From Eonycteris spelaea (lineage: Eukaryota > Chordata > Mammalia > Chiroptera > Pteropodidae): a stretch of DNA of 64,000 nt. The position numbers and the translations under genes were made by a program. Every line of letters begins with the position of its first letter. The stretch's first letter is position 1. The notes below the pieces were generated by a model. That model saw only the letters and a list, made by a program, of their open reading frames with translations, was not told the DNA's origin and searched no databases. Shown in pieces: positions 1 to 12,125 of this stretch. Location: NCBI GenBank assembly GCA_003508835.1, contig PUFA01000144.1, positions 558,001 to 622,000 of the forward strand. Direction: 5' to 3'.

Positions 1-59
1 ATATGATATACAATTATTTAATGGTTTTTAATGCCCTTGTCTGCTGCCAATTCTAACAT

Positions 60-890
60 TATTGTTAGTTCTAGAACAATTTTGATTAATTAATTTTCAA
101 CTCGGATGGGTCATATATTCCTATTCTTTGCACGTCTGGTAATTTTTCATTAGATACTAAACATTGTGAATTTTATTTTGTTAGGTGCTAGACATTTTTG
201 AATTCCTATTAATATTTTTGAACTTTTATGAGATATTAAGTTATTTGAAAATTTTAATGCATGCCTAGCTTGCTGTTCAGCCTTACAAGGTAGATTTTGG
301 TCTATGCTATTTGTTGCCCATTACTGAAGCCAAATCCTTCTAAAAATTCTACCTAATGCTCAATGGATTGTAAAGTTTTTCCAACCTTGCTGATGGAAAC
401 AGGCACTATTCCTTGTCTTATGTGGATATCAGGTCCTATTCTCTCTAATCCTTTTGAGTGATTCTTTCTATCTTCTGGGTAGTATCTTTACACACATGTG
501 TTGATCAGCACTCAACCGAATACTGAAAGAACACTCTTTGCAGATCTCCAGAATTCTCCTTTCATGTAGTATTTTCCTCTCTGGTACTCTGTCCTATGAC
601 CTCTAGCTGTCTTCGTCTCCACACATTCTAAGCTTTATCTCTTCATTCAGGAAGTCTTTTCTCCTTGTGCCACAACCTATAAACTTTTTCAAGGCTATAA
701 ACTCTGGCAATTGTAGGGCTCAATTAATTTGTTCTCATCTCTCAGGATGTCTATCCTTTAATGCCTGATAGCCAATGTCTTGAAAACTGTTATTTTATAT
801 CTATTTTTGGATTTTTTCACTGTTTTGAGAGAGAGCATATCTGGTACATGTTATTTCATCTTGGTTAGAAGCAAGTCCCACGGTACATAT
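60..890. repeat. Ancient LINE-1-like fragment
   Basis: The stretch from about 105 onward matches, with heavy divergence, a mammal-wide repeat I remember as part of old L1M elements (phrases such as 'ctttgcacgtctggtaattt' and 'gatcagcactcaaccgaata'). It has no open frame and is not intact. Boundaries are approximate and the subfamily is not assigned. Positions 891-1204 that follow hold no feature I can recognise. Confidence 0.5.
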
Positions 891-1201
891 GAACATTACC
901 TAATTCTCTTCTTCATAAACTACTACCTGGGGAATAGTTCTAATGGATAGTAAAATGATAACAAAAAGGAAAACATTCAAAAAAAAAACAGAGAAGAAGG
1001 AATATACAGTGAAGCCCCAAACACTATTTATGCTGGAGTTGTACATTAGAGAAAGGAGAAGGAAATCACCTTTAGTGTATATGGAGTATATGGAACAGGC
1101 CATGCTACATAAAATTCTTTTCTACTTTGGTGGGAATAAAAAAGTCAAGATAGAGCTAGCAAGATAAAAATAAAGGCACTCTTCCATCCTACCCCTTCCC
1201 C

Positions 1202-1204
<3 letters not shown>

Positions 1205-1287
<83 letters not shown>
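1205..1287. repeat. Compound (TC)n(AC)n microsatellite
   Basis: About 27 TC units run straight into about 14 AC units with no interruption. Such compound dinucleotide repeats are usually length-polymorphic. Confidence 0.97.
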
Positions 1288-1288
<1 letters not shown>

Positions 1289-2344
1289 CCTCTTATCTCA
1301 TTAAGTGATGTGACCCTCCTTACAAAGCAGGATCATCAGCAAACACAATAGTTTGTGAACACTTCTCAGGATGTGCTCGTTAATACCACAAAGATAGAGT
1401 AGGGACCAAGCAATCACAGAGCAACATGGAAAATTATTTTATAAGCCGACTTTTACAAATTGATTTCAAAACTGGAGAGCAATTACCATTAAGCAAAATA
1501 ATTTGCTGCCCCAAAGAGGGTAGGGCAAGGCAGTAGGTCCAAAGATAACCTAAGCCATCATTAGAGAAATCCAGTTATTTAGTCAATTTTACTTATTTAC
1601 AGGACCAAGGATTAATGAGTTCAGATACTCACACAGACAGTAATTAGGTTTCAAAAACATACTATAACACAATCAATCATGGCTCTTGAACATAATGGCA
1701 TTAGGGCAGAGCCTTCTTTCAGCTCCAGTTATTAGCAAGTGATTGGTGAACACTGGGATTAAGCTGAGAGGCTACCCCAGGGCTCTGAAATAAAATGAAA
1801 GACTCTTAAATAACAAGAAAGTATTTGGTTTGAAAGTATCTTTGATCCTTTTCTTCTGCTTGAGTTTTCTGAAACATTCTGTTCAGGATGCAGGGTTCTA
1901 TAACAGAATTTTAAGGGTTGGTGCCATTTTAAAATAGTTGATGCTTTACTTTAAATACATATTTACTTGATAATAGCTATTTCAATTTATAGGTAGTCCT
2001 TTGAATCTAATCTTTGGAGGGATATTATCACTTTCTTTAAATTTTTCAAATTTGCTTTCTCATAACTTTGTGAATAAAGATAACTCGAAGGTTTATAAAT
2101 ATACTAAAACTTCATGGCACCAAAGAAAAAGCCAGAAAATAAAAAGCCAAGAGTTTTTGGTCAGGAAGAATTTCCATCGTCTGCTTTTACTTAGCAAAGA
2201 ACAGTTTCTCTTGTCATGAAATAGGGAAATAAGTTAAAGTTACAAGTATTACTTTTATGGAATCTAGGATGGAGAAGAGATAGGAGATAAAGAAAAAACA
2301 GTAATCATTTGGAATAATTTTAGAATCACTATTTGATGAAAAGC
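1288..2344. other. No recognised feature
   Basis: AT-rich unique-looking DNA. Small frames here (for example 2001-2219) have no recognisable protein similarity and are ordinary for this base composition. Confidence 0.5.
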
Positions 2345-3665
2345 TGCAAAGGTAGAGAGTTCCTATATACTCTTCATCCAGTTCTCCCTAATGTTAATAT
2401 CTTACATGACCAAGATGCATTTGCCAAAACTAAGATACAAACAGTGGCACATCACTATTAACTTAAACTCCACATTTCATTTTCATTTCACTAGTTCCTC
2501 CACTAATGTCCTTCTTCTGTTCCAAGATCAATCCAGAATATCATCTCGCACTTAGTCGTGCCTCCTTAATTTCTTCTGATCTGTGACACCTATTCAGTCT
2601 TTCCTTGTTACCCATGACCTTGACAGTTTTGAAGAATACTGGTCAGGTATTTTGTAGAACATTCTTCAGTTTGTCTGATGTTTTCTCCTGGCTAGACTGG
2701 AGTCATGGATTTTTGAATAGAATACCACAGAGGTCAAGTACCCTTCTCACTGCATCATAGAAGAGGCTTTAAGCATATGATTCAGCAATCCCTCTACTGG
2801 GTATTTACCTCAAAGACTTGAAAACCCATATCCAAAAAGATATTTGTACACCAATGTTCATAACAGCATTATTCACAGTGGCCAGGACATCAAAACAACC
2901 AAAGTGTCCTGTGGTAGATGATTAGCTAAAGAAGCTGTGGTACATATATACAATGGAATATTACTCAGTGATAAGGAGAGATGAAATACTGGCATTTGCA
3001 ACAACATGGATGGACCTCATGATAATCATGCTAAGCGAAATAAGCCAGACAGAAAAAGTTGAAAATCACATGATATCACTTGTTGTGGGGTATAAACCTA
3101 AAAGCAACAAATGATCAGGACAAACAGAGACTCATGGACATGGACTATAGACTAGTGGTTACCAGAAGGTAGGGGATGGGGAGGAGGCAGGATGCAGATG
3201 GGTAAAGGGGGTCAAATATAGGGGGGTAGGAGGAGGGAGAAGTGGGTAAAGGGATCGAATATATGGTAGCTGAAGGAAACTGGACTTTATGTGGTAAACA
3301 CACAATAGAATATACAGATGTCAAATTATAATGTACACCTGAAAATTATATAATTTTATTAACCAGTGTTATCCCAATAAACCTAATTTTAAAAAAGAAG
3401 AGAATATAAGGATATTAGCAATGATTTATTACTGATGATGTTCACCTTGAATCCTTGTTTAAGGTGATGTCTGCCGGATGTCTCCAATGTAGTTATTATT
3501 TGTACCTTCCCATACTCTGTTCTTTGGCAGCAAATCATTATGTCCAACTCCCTCTCAAGAGGGAAGGAGAGGTTTAAGCTCTGAGTATCTACTTAAATTA
3601 TTTGGATTTCTTCTTTGAAGAAGATGTGCCCATTCTCCCCATTTTTTTATTTATGTAATCATTTC
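2345..3665. repeat. Old LINE-1 fragment split by a younger L1
   Basis: Positions 2345-2773 and 3396-3665 together follow one old L1M-type consensus as I remember it: first the part with 'ttgacagttttgaagaatac', then the part with 'ttattactgatgatgttcac' and 'aaattatttggatttcttct'. The two halves are contiguous in the consensus and are separated here by the L1 3' end at 2774-3395. This is a nested insertion; the outer copy is clearly the older one. Confidence 0.65.
2774..3395 (+). mobile_element. 5'-truncated LINE-1 (ORF2 end plus 3' UTR)
   Basis: The left part translates, with breaks, into the C-terminal end of L1 ORF2 (the stretch ending in the 'tacatatatacaatggaata' region), followed by a G-rich 3' UTR and a tail ending 'tatcccaataaacctaattt' plus A-rich sequence. 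L1 ORF2 encodes the endonuclease and reverse transcriptase; only its last part is present and it is not functional. A diverged flanking duplication is visible: 2759-2773 against 3396-3410, 12 of 15 bases alike, both starting agaagag. The 3' end style is the one I associate with bat or related laurasiatherian L1. Confidence 0.85.
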
Positions 3666-4599
3666 TCTCACCTCTTTTTGATAAATATTTCCTAACTGCC
3701 TATCTCTATAGATATTAGATTTTATGTCAAAATATAGCAAGCATGATAGCTTATGCTGTGTTGTACACTCACCAGAACGCCTTTCAAGACACATGCTGTC
3801 CTTCATGAAGCCACTATGCAATTTATTGAATTTGAAAATTTACCATTCAAATTTTTTCCCTGATTTTTTGGATGTAATGCTTGTTTTTCTGTATTGATTT
3901 CATTCATTTCCTCTTAGGGTATTGGTACTTTCTCTGATGTAGTTAATTTTTTCTTACAGATTATACAGGCTGTGGAATTAACCTAAGACTGTGTAAGCTT
4001 AGGCTGTGTCTCCACAAGTTTCTAAGAACAGTTGAAAAATAAAAATGTAATATTAGTATCATTCAATCCAGCAGTTGTTTGGTTTCCATAACAGCAAACA
4101 AAGGATTTGACTGACTTTCTATAAACTAATCATGTTTCTGTTTCTATTTGGACCTACAAATCCTTTCACTGTGTTAAAATCCTTGGAAAAAAAATAGTGA
4201 GTGGACACCTTTTTTGCTAGCTTCCTCACTGCATAACCCTTCCCCAAGTAGGGGAAAAAACTGTTTTAAACATTTAAATTTGGTCCTGAGATAGACAACT
4301 TCAGGAGAACATAGGGATTCGCATTTCATGTTTGGTTTATCTGAGGCCCAATCAATTGGCTTTCTGAATGAGCCAAACCAAATTCTTCATGTCCTATGCC
4401 AGGCTCCTGTGAGTCACAAGTCCAGCGCTGGTTTCTCATCAGTTTTTTTGTTTTTGTTTTGTTTTTTAAGGAAGAGTAACATGAGGCCCATGGGACCTCC
4501 TGCATTCCAGCTCTAAGAAAGAGTTCTGTCAACAAGGCATTGATTTCAAGTATGGGTAAAGGCATCCTCTTGGTGTGTCACCCTGCACAAATATTGCCA
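3666..4599. other. No recognised feature
   Basis: No repeat or gene recognised. Two overlapping frames of 62-79 codons near 4326-4565 lie on opposite strands and have no similarity I know. Confidence 0.5.
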
Positions 4600-5165
4600 A
4601 CATTAACATGTGCTATAAGCCAGCCTTTCTCTCATTCTGTCAACAATAAGAGGTGTGCAGGAACTCAAGGAGGAACGGGAAGGGTTGCTACCCCTGTAGG
4701 ATGCCCATCAAGTCCTTGGCACTGAACCAGACCTGCTGAGTATAAAGAGTATGCAGATTCCTTTATTCTTGTCTCTGCCCACTGATGTTCTTCTGTCAAG
4801 AAAGCTTTGCCTCTTTCCTTCCCAATATCATTCTCATCTTTCAAGGCACAAAATACTGAATAACCTTTCAAACCTTTTCATACCTCTTGAATTTCTAATC
4901 TTCAGAAATTCTGAGTGTCCAAACATATACACTTTTTTTTTATTATACATTATCTTGTACTTGCTCTTTCAAATATGTTCCTTTCATTCCAATCTAACTT
5001 GTAAGCAGTTTGAGGTTTTTTTTTTTTAAAGCCTTCCATACTTTATCAATCCTTTCTGCTTGAATATAAACATTGTGAAGACTCTTCACACTTGTTTACT
5101 GCTGTGTGGTTGTGCTTGCCAGAGGACCTAGAAGATAATATAGGCTCAATAAATATTTGTTGCGT
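4600..5165 (+). repeat. LINE-2 3' region
   Basis: The order of phrases matches L2: a 'ctttcaaggcacaaaatact' segment, a 'gaatataaacattgtgaaga' segment, and the typical end 'ggctcaataaatatttgttg'. L2 is an extinct mammal-wide LINE. The copy is old and non-coding. Confidence 0.7.
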
Positions 5166-5856
5166 GGGAAAGAAAAATAAAAGTCGACTCCCAGTGCCTA
5201 GTGTATCACATAGATCCAGTAGTCATACTGACTGCCTGATTAACTCATGCTTATTCTCAAAGGGTTTAAGATCTAGAGTAGCCATAACATAACTATGTAT
5301 AGTACATTTCCGGTAACAGGTAACTGAAAATGTTATATTTTATATTTATTGTTATTTAAAGCCCTCCCTTTCCCCAAAATGCTTTATTATCTCATTCTCT
5401 GAGCAATTCTATGATGTAGGTTTAGTGACTGATGTCTTGGCATTCTACTCTGGGAGAATATAATTGAACTACCCTCATTATTTTTGATCCATTGGCACTG
5501 GCAACACCAAGCATTAGTCATGAAAGGGCTAGTTGAATAAGGAAAGTTAATTTCTGTACCCTCTCTTGTTTATTCTAAAAATGTGAAATCATAACAACAA
5601 AAAAAACCTCTTTCTTAAATATGATTTTGGTTTCCTGAAATGAAAACACAATCATTTTCTCTACATAAATTTATGTCTTCTACTCTAAATCATAGGCCTT
5701 TTATCTATCAGTAAGCAAGTTCTGGTTGACCTTACTTTATTCAAGGCATACTTGGTTTTTTTGTTGTTGTAAGAGGCTTATTCACATCTCCAGAGCAACT
5801 AAGCATCGTTGTGTAGTGAGCATTCAAAATTCTTCATATATTTAAATATATTTATA
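5166..5856. other. No recognised feature
   Basis: AT-rich DNA without a recognised repeat or gene. Confidence 0.5.
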
Positions 5857-6405
5857 CAGTACTCCCCTTTTATCTAAAGGGGATGTTCCAAGACCCCCAA
5901 TGGATGCCTAAAACTACACATAGTACCAAATCCTATATACCGTTTTTTCCTAAACATACATACCTATGATGAAGTTTAATTTATAAACTAAGCACAATAA
6001 GAGATTAACAATAATGACTAATAATAAAGTAGAATAATAACAATATAGTATAATAAATATGTAAGCGTGGCAGTATTAAGTAAAATAAGGATTGCTCCAA
6101 CACCAGCACTGAAATTTCACAATAGTCCATCTGATAACTGAGTGAGCTACTAAGTATATACTTAGTAAGGAGTGTATACAGCATGGAAATGCTGGGCAAA
6201 GGAATAAATTTACATCCCAGACAGGATGGAGCGAGATGGAGCAGGAGGGCACAAAATTTCATCACACTAACTCAAAATGTTGCACAATTTAAAATTTATG
6301 AATTGTGTATTTCCAGAATTTTTCATTTAATATTTTCAGAGCATAATTGACCACAGGTAACTGAAACCTCAGAAAGTGACATTCTGGATTAAGGGGAAAC
6401 TACTC
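5857..6405 (-). mobile_element. Tigger-type (TcMar) DNA transposon, internally deleted
   Basis: The left end starts cagtactcccctttt and the right end finishes ggggaaactactc, which are inverted copies of each other as in Tigger1/MER2 elements. TA is present on both sides (5855-5856 and 6406-6407), the target duplication expected for the mariner/Tc superfamily. At about 549 bp it is far shorter than a full Tigger1 and carries no intact transposase. The order of internal segments places it in reverse orientation. The 86-codon frame at 6005-6265 on the minus strand is inside the element and is not a recognisable transposase part. Confidence 0.85.
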
Positions 6406-8355
6406 TATATGTTTCTAACCTGACAAAATGACTAAAGTATAATGAAACTAGCAAACTAGATATGTATTACATATTGCTAAAGATGTAATTTTGTTTATCA
6501 TCCAGAGAACTCTTATTTTCCCTCAATTAAAAAATTATTTCTACAAAGAATCTAAAACTTTCAGAGTTTTTAACTATCTCTCACCAATCCTTCCACACAA
6601 GTGCAATTTCTATGAATAAAAAAAATATATATTTTAATAGTTCATTTAAAATTTGTTCTGGTCAAAAAGCTACATTCAATTTAGAGTTTCAAAGGCAATT
6701 TGGTGACAATCTGTTAGGGTTTTGGTTGTATATGTAAACCCATAAATGCTTCATTGTATTTTCTTATTTGAGACTGGGGTTTATCACTTAACTTTCACTT
6801 ATACTTTTTCATTTCTCTTTAGATTTTCCCTTATCTCCTTTTTCCCCTAACCCCCAACCTTAACCCACTCCTAGAGTCCATGAATCTGAAATTTGTACCT
6901 TTATTAATTTGTCCTATTTCATGATAAGTGGATTAGATAACGTGGCCTCTTTAAATATCCAACTTAAATACATGTGGACCCCAAGGATCTCCCAGCCCTC
7001 TCCCATCACCACAAGCTTATCAGAAGAGCCAGCTGAACTTGAGGAGATGAGAGCCAGCATATGAAAATTTCAGTAAACAATAGTGGTCAGGTCACCAGAA
7101 TCAACCTCCTTCAGTACCAGAGTCAAGATGACCAGCCAGCAAGGGTCAGAGGTACAAGTCCCTGAAAGGGAGGCAGAAAGCCTTCCATGTGTCTCAGTTG
7201 TGTCTGAGTATTCCCAGATTCAAAATTCCTCCCTATTCCCATATCCATGGACACTAAACTCTAATTCCAGGGTTAGACATTTTTCCCTTTCTGAAAATCA
7301 TTAACCCCACCTCCACCCCACCTCAGTGGATACAGGGCCTGTTGACAAACAAGTTAGTTGAGTAAAGATTATGGTGTTTGAATTTGTCTCTGCTGAAGCC
7401 AGGAAGCCTTTCCAGACACAGCACTGACCCCTGTTCATCAGTCCTTCAAGTTCAGAGTTTCTTACACGCTGTCCCTTCCTCTCTGCCGTCTGTTTATTGA
7501 CAACTAACCCTGGGGGGTGGGGAGTAAAAAGTGAGAAGAGGTCAAGGCCTTAGAGACGAACTTCAGGCCGCCAAATCGATGTCCACAACCAAATCAAGGC
7601 TCTATACTGGTGTGAGCTATCACTCAGTGTTCTACACCTTAATATTTTAAGAAAAGTTTATTATGACAAGTCAATGACAGCACTTTTAGTAGGTCAATAA
7701 ATCATGGATGTATCATATCACAGAGATGACAGCTATGTAAAGCATCACAGGAAACCTGATATTATTTCAACAAAATAGCAACTAGAGCCTCTTGGCACTC
7801 ATTATAATTTAAAGTCAAGGTTTAAAAATATATTATTATTAATATTACTGAATGGGAAATTTTCTTGGGTGGGGTACTGAGAAATGAAGGAATTCTTCAC
7901 AAAATTTAGTGTGAGGAAGAATAAGTATTAAGTAGGGAAGGGGTTGTAAATGCTGCTTTTTATATTAACGTTCTGGTTATATTTTATAATTCGCTAATAT
8001 CAGGGTAGGAGAGAAAAAGAAACACAAACCAGATGAAAAGTAGGATACGAAGATTGTCAAGAGCCTTCCTTCATGGACTCTTTCCAAGCATATGGAAGGA
8101 GAAGAGAGATGTTAATTTTTGAATAAGGTTTGGGGTGTGGTAGAGTAGAGATTGGGAGCTGACCCAACCCTGTTTTGTTACTTTCAGAGTGGAAACTTCC
8201 AAGCAGCTGTCAGAGCGAGGGGTGACAGATGTTAGCAGTGAAGGGTGCAAAGGCAACAACTTATTTCTCATTCCAGACTGTGAAAATTATCCTGTGCCAA
8301 CAGTTTTCTGTTCTTTGAGAGGAGAGGGCAGTGGAATAGCAGGATTAAGAAAGAA
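6406..8355. other. No recognised feature
   Basis: About 2 kb without a repeat I can name. The frame at 7083-7304 (73 codons) has no recognisable domain. Confidence 0.5.
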
Positions 8356-8600
8356 TAATAAACCCTGATATTTGAATAGTACTTTTCAGTTTCCAAAATT
8401 CTTTCATGTATTTTATTTCATTTGATCCTTAAATCAAATTTCTATGGTAGGCAGTTTAGGTTCTGCTGTGATTCTTTTCACAGAAAGCATGGGGAGGTTA
8501 AATGACTTGCCCAAAGTTTCACAGCTATCAATGGTGGAAAAGGGAGAGTAACCCAGACTCCCATCATCAGTTTACTGCTTTTCCCACTGTACATTCTATT
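8356..8600 (-). repeat. MIR SINE
   Basis: Reverse-complement MIR order: 'tttcatttgatccttaaatc', then 'gaggttaaatgacttgccca', then 'cagctatcaatggtgg'. MIRs are ancient tRNA-derived SINEs mobilised by L2. Confidence 0.75.
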
Positions 8601-9789
8601 TATAAGTTATAAAGCATAATCAGAACATTAGTATCAGATGCCACATTTGCAACCCTTTCCCCACTTAATACTTTATTCCTTCTTACACTAAACTTTGCAA
8701 TAAGTTGTTTCATTTTTCACTGCCCCATCCAAGACTATGTCAGTCTCATGTCACTACTTCTTGTAACCTCTTTTGATCTGGTACACTGGAATTCAATAGC
8801 TCGGTGGCCATGGCGCCTTGGTGCCATCAATCTCTCCAGAGAGAGATAGCCCCTCACATTCCTCTTTCCAAATCCTGGCCTTGGGGCTGCCTCTTTTGCT
8901 CTAGCTTCAAACAACAGAGGAAGGTATTTCACACCGGGGCTTGGTGTGCAGAACAACATTTTGGCAAAGATAAAGGAGGTCCTGCCTGGCTTCTGGAAGA
9001 TACTAATAAAGTATTCAGAGAGAGCCTGTCATCCAAGTTACTCTCATGTTTACCAAGTTAAGCTGGGCCCTTGGATCCCACAACCTGTGAATAGAGATGG
9101 AGAAGGAAGTATAACTGAACTAGGTTTATTTACCATATCAATATACAATTAGACCAAAAAAAAAAAAAAAACAATATCAAAGTAAGTCAGTTAAGCTGTT
9201 GCTCCCTCACTTTATCATTCCCTGGGGCTACTTTTTAGTGACTTCTTTTCCCCTCCAAAACAGCTTTAGCAAATCATTTCATATAATAATATAAATTTAT
9301 GTAAACACATGTCAGCCTTATGCTGCCATCCTAGCCCCATCCCCACTCCTGGAGGTCTTGGCAGCTTTCTCTGTTCTCAGGCTCTCTAGAATGTGCCTCC
9401 TAAAAACAGCAAGAGTATCTTTTGCCTGATTTCCTTTTGTAGGCTGGGCTTGGGGAACAACCTGAAATGAATTCAACATATAACTGTCAACAGTCCTGCA
9501 AGCCAAATCTATGTCCGAACAGAAATAAACCCAAATTGGCAGAGAGGTAGAGAGCGTGGCAATGCGATTTCATCACAGCGCAATCCTCCCAAGAAATTTA
9601 TAAAAAACAGCTCTAAGTGAGGACTGGAGAATCAAGAGAAATGTGGCAGTAGAAAGAGACAAGACACCAATAAATAAAAATAGTTTTTAAAAAAACCAAA
9701 TCCGGGTCAGTCTGAATCCAGCATTGACGCCACTGCAGGACACAAGGTCTGGGGTTGGCCCCACCCTTTGTGCACCAAATCAAATGCGT
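8601..9789. other. Unassigned DNA, GC-richer core at 8735-9060
   Basis: No repeat recognised. Positions 8735-9060 are more GC-rich than the surroundings and carry overlapping frames of 68-85 codons on both strands, none with a recognisable protein family. A run of A lies at about 9155-9171. Confidence 0.4.
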
Positions 9790-10110
9790 GATTCATTTAC
9801 TTGTCCTTTTTCTTTTGCAGATCTGTAAAATGAAAATAATGATATCTACTTCATAGGGCTGTTGAGTTCATATAATAGGAGGGCAGTACAGAACATAGGA
9901 CAGTAGGTTTAAGAAAATGTTTTGACACCACCAGATGAGGTTTGGCCTTCTACTTTAACTAGCTATGTGACTTTGGTTAAGTTACATAAATTCTCTCAGG
10001 CTCAGACTTCTCAAAAGGAGAAGACTTCTTCATGGGAACAGGGAGCAGGTTAAATTAGATAATAAACATAAAATACTTAGCATAATATCTAACTTATCTT
10101 TAAGTGCTCA
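9790..10110 (+). repeat. Two adjacent MIR fragments
   Basis: Positions 9810-9900 carry the second half of MIR ('gatctgtaaaatgaaaataa'), and 9920-10110 carry a more complete copy ('ctagctatgtgactttggtt' through 'agtgctcaatcagtgg'). Both are in the forward direction. Confidence 0.75.
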
Positions 10111-10121
10111 ATCAGTGGTTA

Positions 10122-10131
10122 AACACACACA

Positions 10132-10170
<39 letters not shown>
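10122..10170. repeat. (AC)n microsatellite
   Basis: AC repeat with a single AGAC interruption near the left end. It directly follows the MIR 3' end. Confidence 0.95.
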
Positions 10171-10172
<2 letters not shown>

Positions 10173-10429
10173 TATATTTGATCTGAAACCCCAAATCAGA
10201 TTGAATATGAAAGAACTTGGAATAATATAAAATGTTCTATTATTTTATGATTTACTATAAAAATAAATGTATACAATTGTTATTAATGTTAGCCCTTTAA
10301 AAGACCAACCACCTTTTAAATGTCAGTCTTTGAGGATGTCCAAAGTTTGATGTCACTGGGTCAGAGCCTGCGGTATATTTAATTACTAGTCTCAATCTCC
10401 TACAGCAGTATGAAGTAGTCACACCTTCG

Positions 10430-10765
10430 ACATGGTTTCCTGGTAGACAAAGCTCTCTTCCCCATTCCTTGACTTTGGGTTTAGTCGTGTGATTTGCTTT
10501 GGCTTATTGGAGTTTGCTGAAACAACTGGAAATGGGCATACTGGGCTTGCCCTCTTATGGGTGGCCATAAGATAGCTTCCTGGAGCTGCAGGTTTAAAAT
10601 GACAAGAAACACTGAAGCAGACCTGAACTCAGTCACAGAGTAAGCCAAGCCCCACCAAGCCTGGACCAGACAACCAACACACATGTGAACATGTGAGCAA
10701 AATATTTACTTTTGTGTGTCACTCACTAGCTTTGGGATTTTGGGGGTTATTTTTTATGGACCATT
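10430..10765 (+). mobile_element. Possible old MLT1-type LTR
   Basis: The order 'ccattccttgactttgggtt', 'tgatttgctttggcttattg' and a terminal part resembling the MLT1H-L group (ERVL-MaLR LTRs) supports this. MLT1 LTRs come from extinct ERV-like elements. No internal retroviral genes are present. Family assignment is from memory and uncertain. The flanking interval 10171-10429 shows nothing recognisable. Confidence 0.4.
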
Positions 10766-11800
10766 TTTGTGGTAACAAGAGATTGGTTTAAAAAAATATG
10801 TCATCTTTAAAGGTTAAAGGGAAGATCTTGCCCCTGCAAATGCAGCTGCCCTACCTAGAACTTCTGAAGCAGAATTGTGTGGGTGACAGAATCTGTTTTC
10901 TTCAGCTTCTGAAGCTCCCTCTCTATGTTTACCTACAATCCATTCTCTAGATCTCTCTCCTACCTTTGAGGAAAGCAGAGTATCTCTTCACCATATATCC
11001 AGGCAGAATCCAGTATCAGTCATTTAAACCTTGGCCTAAATTTAAATCTATTTTAATCCTCTTAGAGCTATTTTCATGCTAAGCCTATATTTAATGAAAT
11101 GATTTTCCTGTTAAAAAAAAAATCAGGAACTACAACAAGGATGGGAAAATTTCTTAGTGATTTTCTTGAGAGAGGAAAGAGAAATTATGCCCAAATTTCT
11201 GATAGTGTGCTACTCACAGGCACCTTTGAAAAGATGATCCAAATATTGAGAGTAATAACATAGCATTATATATACTCAAGGTATACTTAAAATGGTAATA
11301 AATGATTTGACATTATATTTCGATGGTGATCATTTTAAAGGTAATTGAGACATCGAAAAAAATGGAGGCAATGGTCATCAAAACAATTTAAAAGTTCCTG
11401 GCTTCCAGAATACTCTGTAAGATATATTAGGATAAGGAAAAGCTATCATTTTAGGTATTATATACTGGAATCCCAAAAACTTCAGAGAGTAGAGCTTTCA
11501 AGAAAACTGGTGATTAAAAATCTACCAGGCAAGGCTTTAAAATCTAACAACATAAATGCAAATATACTTAACTAATAGTATTAGTTTTGGGCTCTTCCTT
11601 TCTATTGCTTCCTAGGACCATGTCATCTCACTCTCATAGCATCACTGGGAGGCAGAAAGTAATAAAATCAAGACTTAATAAATAGGTATAGACCATGTCT
11701 TTGGAAAAATTAATTCTATCAAACTGTGTGGACATGGACTAGGTCAAAGTGATTGTGTGGCCAGCTTTGTTTATAGCCTTGGAAAGGTTTTGTAGCGAAA
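10766..11800. other. No recognised feature
   Basis: AT-rich DNA with no recognised repeat or coding signal. Confidence 0.5.
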
Positions 11801-11845
11801 AATGAATGAATGAATGAATGAATGAATGAATGAATGAATGAATGA
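11801..11845. repeat. (AATG)n microsatellite
   Basis: Eleven perfect AATG units. L2 elements end in a similar TGAA-type tail, but no L2 body is visible just upstream, so this may be an independent repeat. Confidence 0.95.
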
Positions 11846-12079
11846 GTCAATCATTTAATCAATCGCAGAGATAATCTCTATAACATACGCCCCACCAAAA
11901 TATATTCAGTACCTATTTTTTATTCCAAAGCAATTCTGTAACATCTCTGGAGAAGGATTGGTTTTCTATGACCCCCCATGTGGCACCCACAACTTCTGAC
12001 AAGGCCCTGGCTTTGTACTTGAGTGGCTGGGCTTGAGGCAATGCCAGCATTGCCATTGTAAACAGTGTAGAAAGTAGTC

Positions 12080-12081
<2 letters not shown>

Positions 12082-12112
<31 letters not shown>

Positions 12113-12125
12113 ACACACACACACA
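12082..12125. repeat. (CA)n microsatellite
   Basis: CA repeat with one CCA interruption near 12111. The cysteine/valine-rich frames across it on the minus strand are artefacts of the repeat. Confidence 0.95.

Noticed and set aside
2114..2206. Short lysine-rich frame starting MAPKKK
   Set aside because: Resembles ribosomal protein starts by composition only; it stops within 30 codons and has no continuation.
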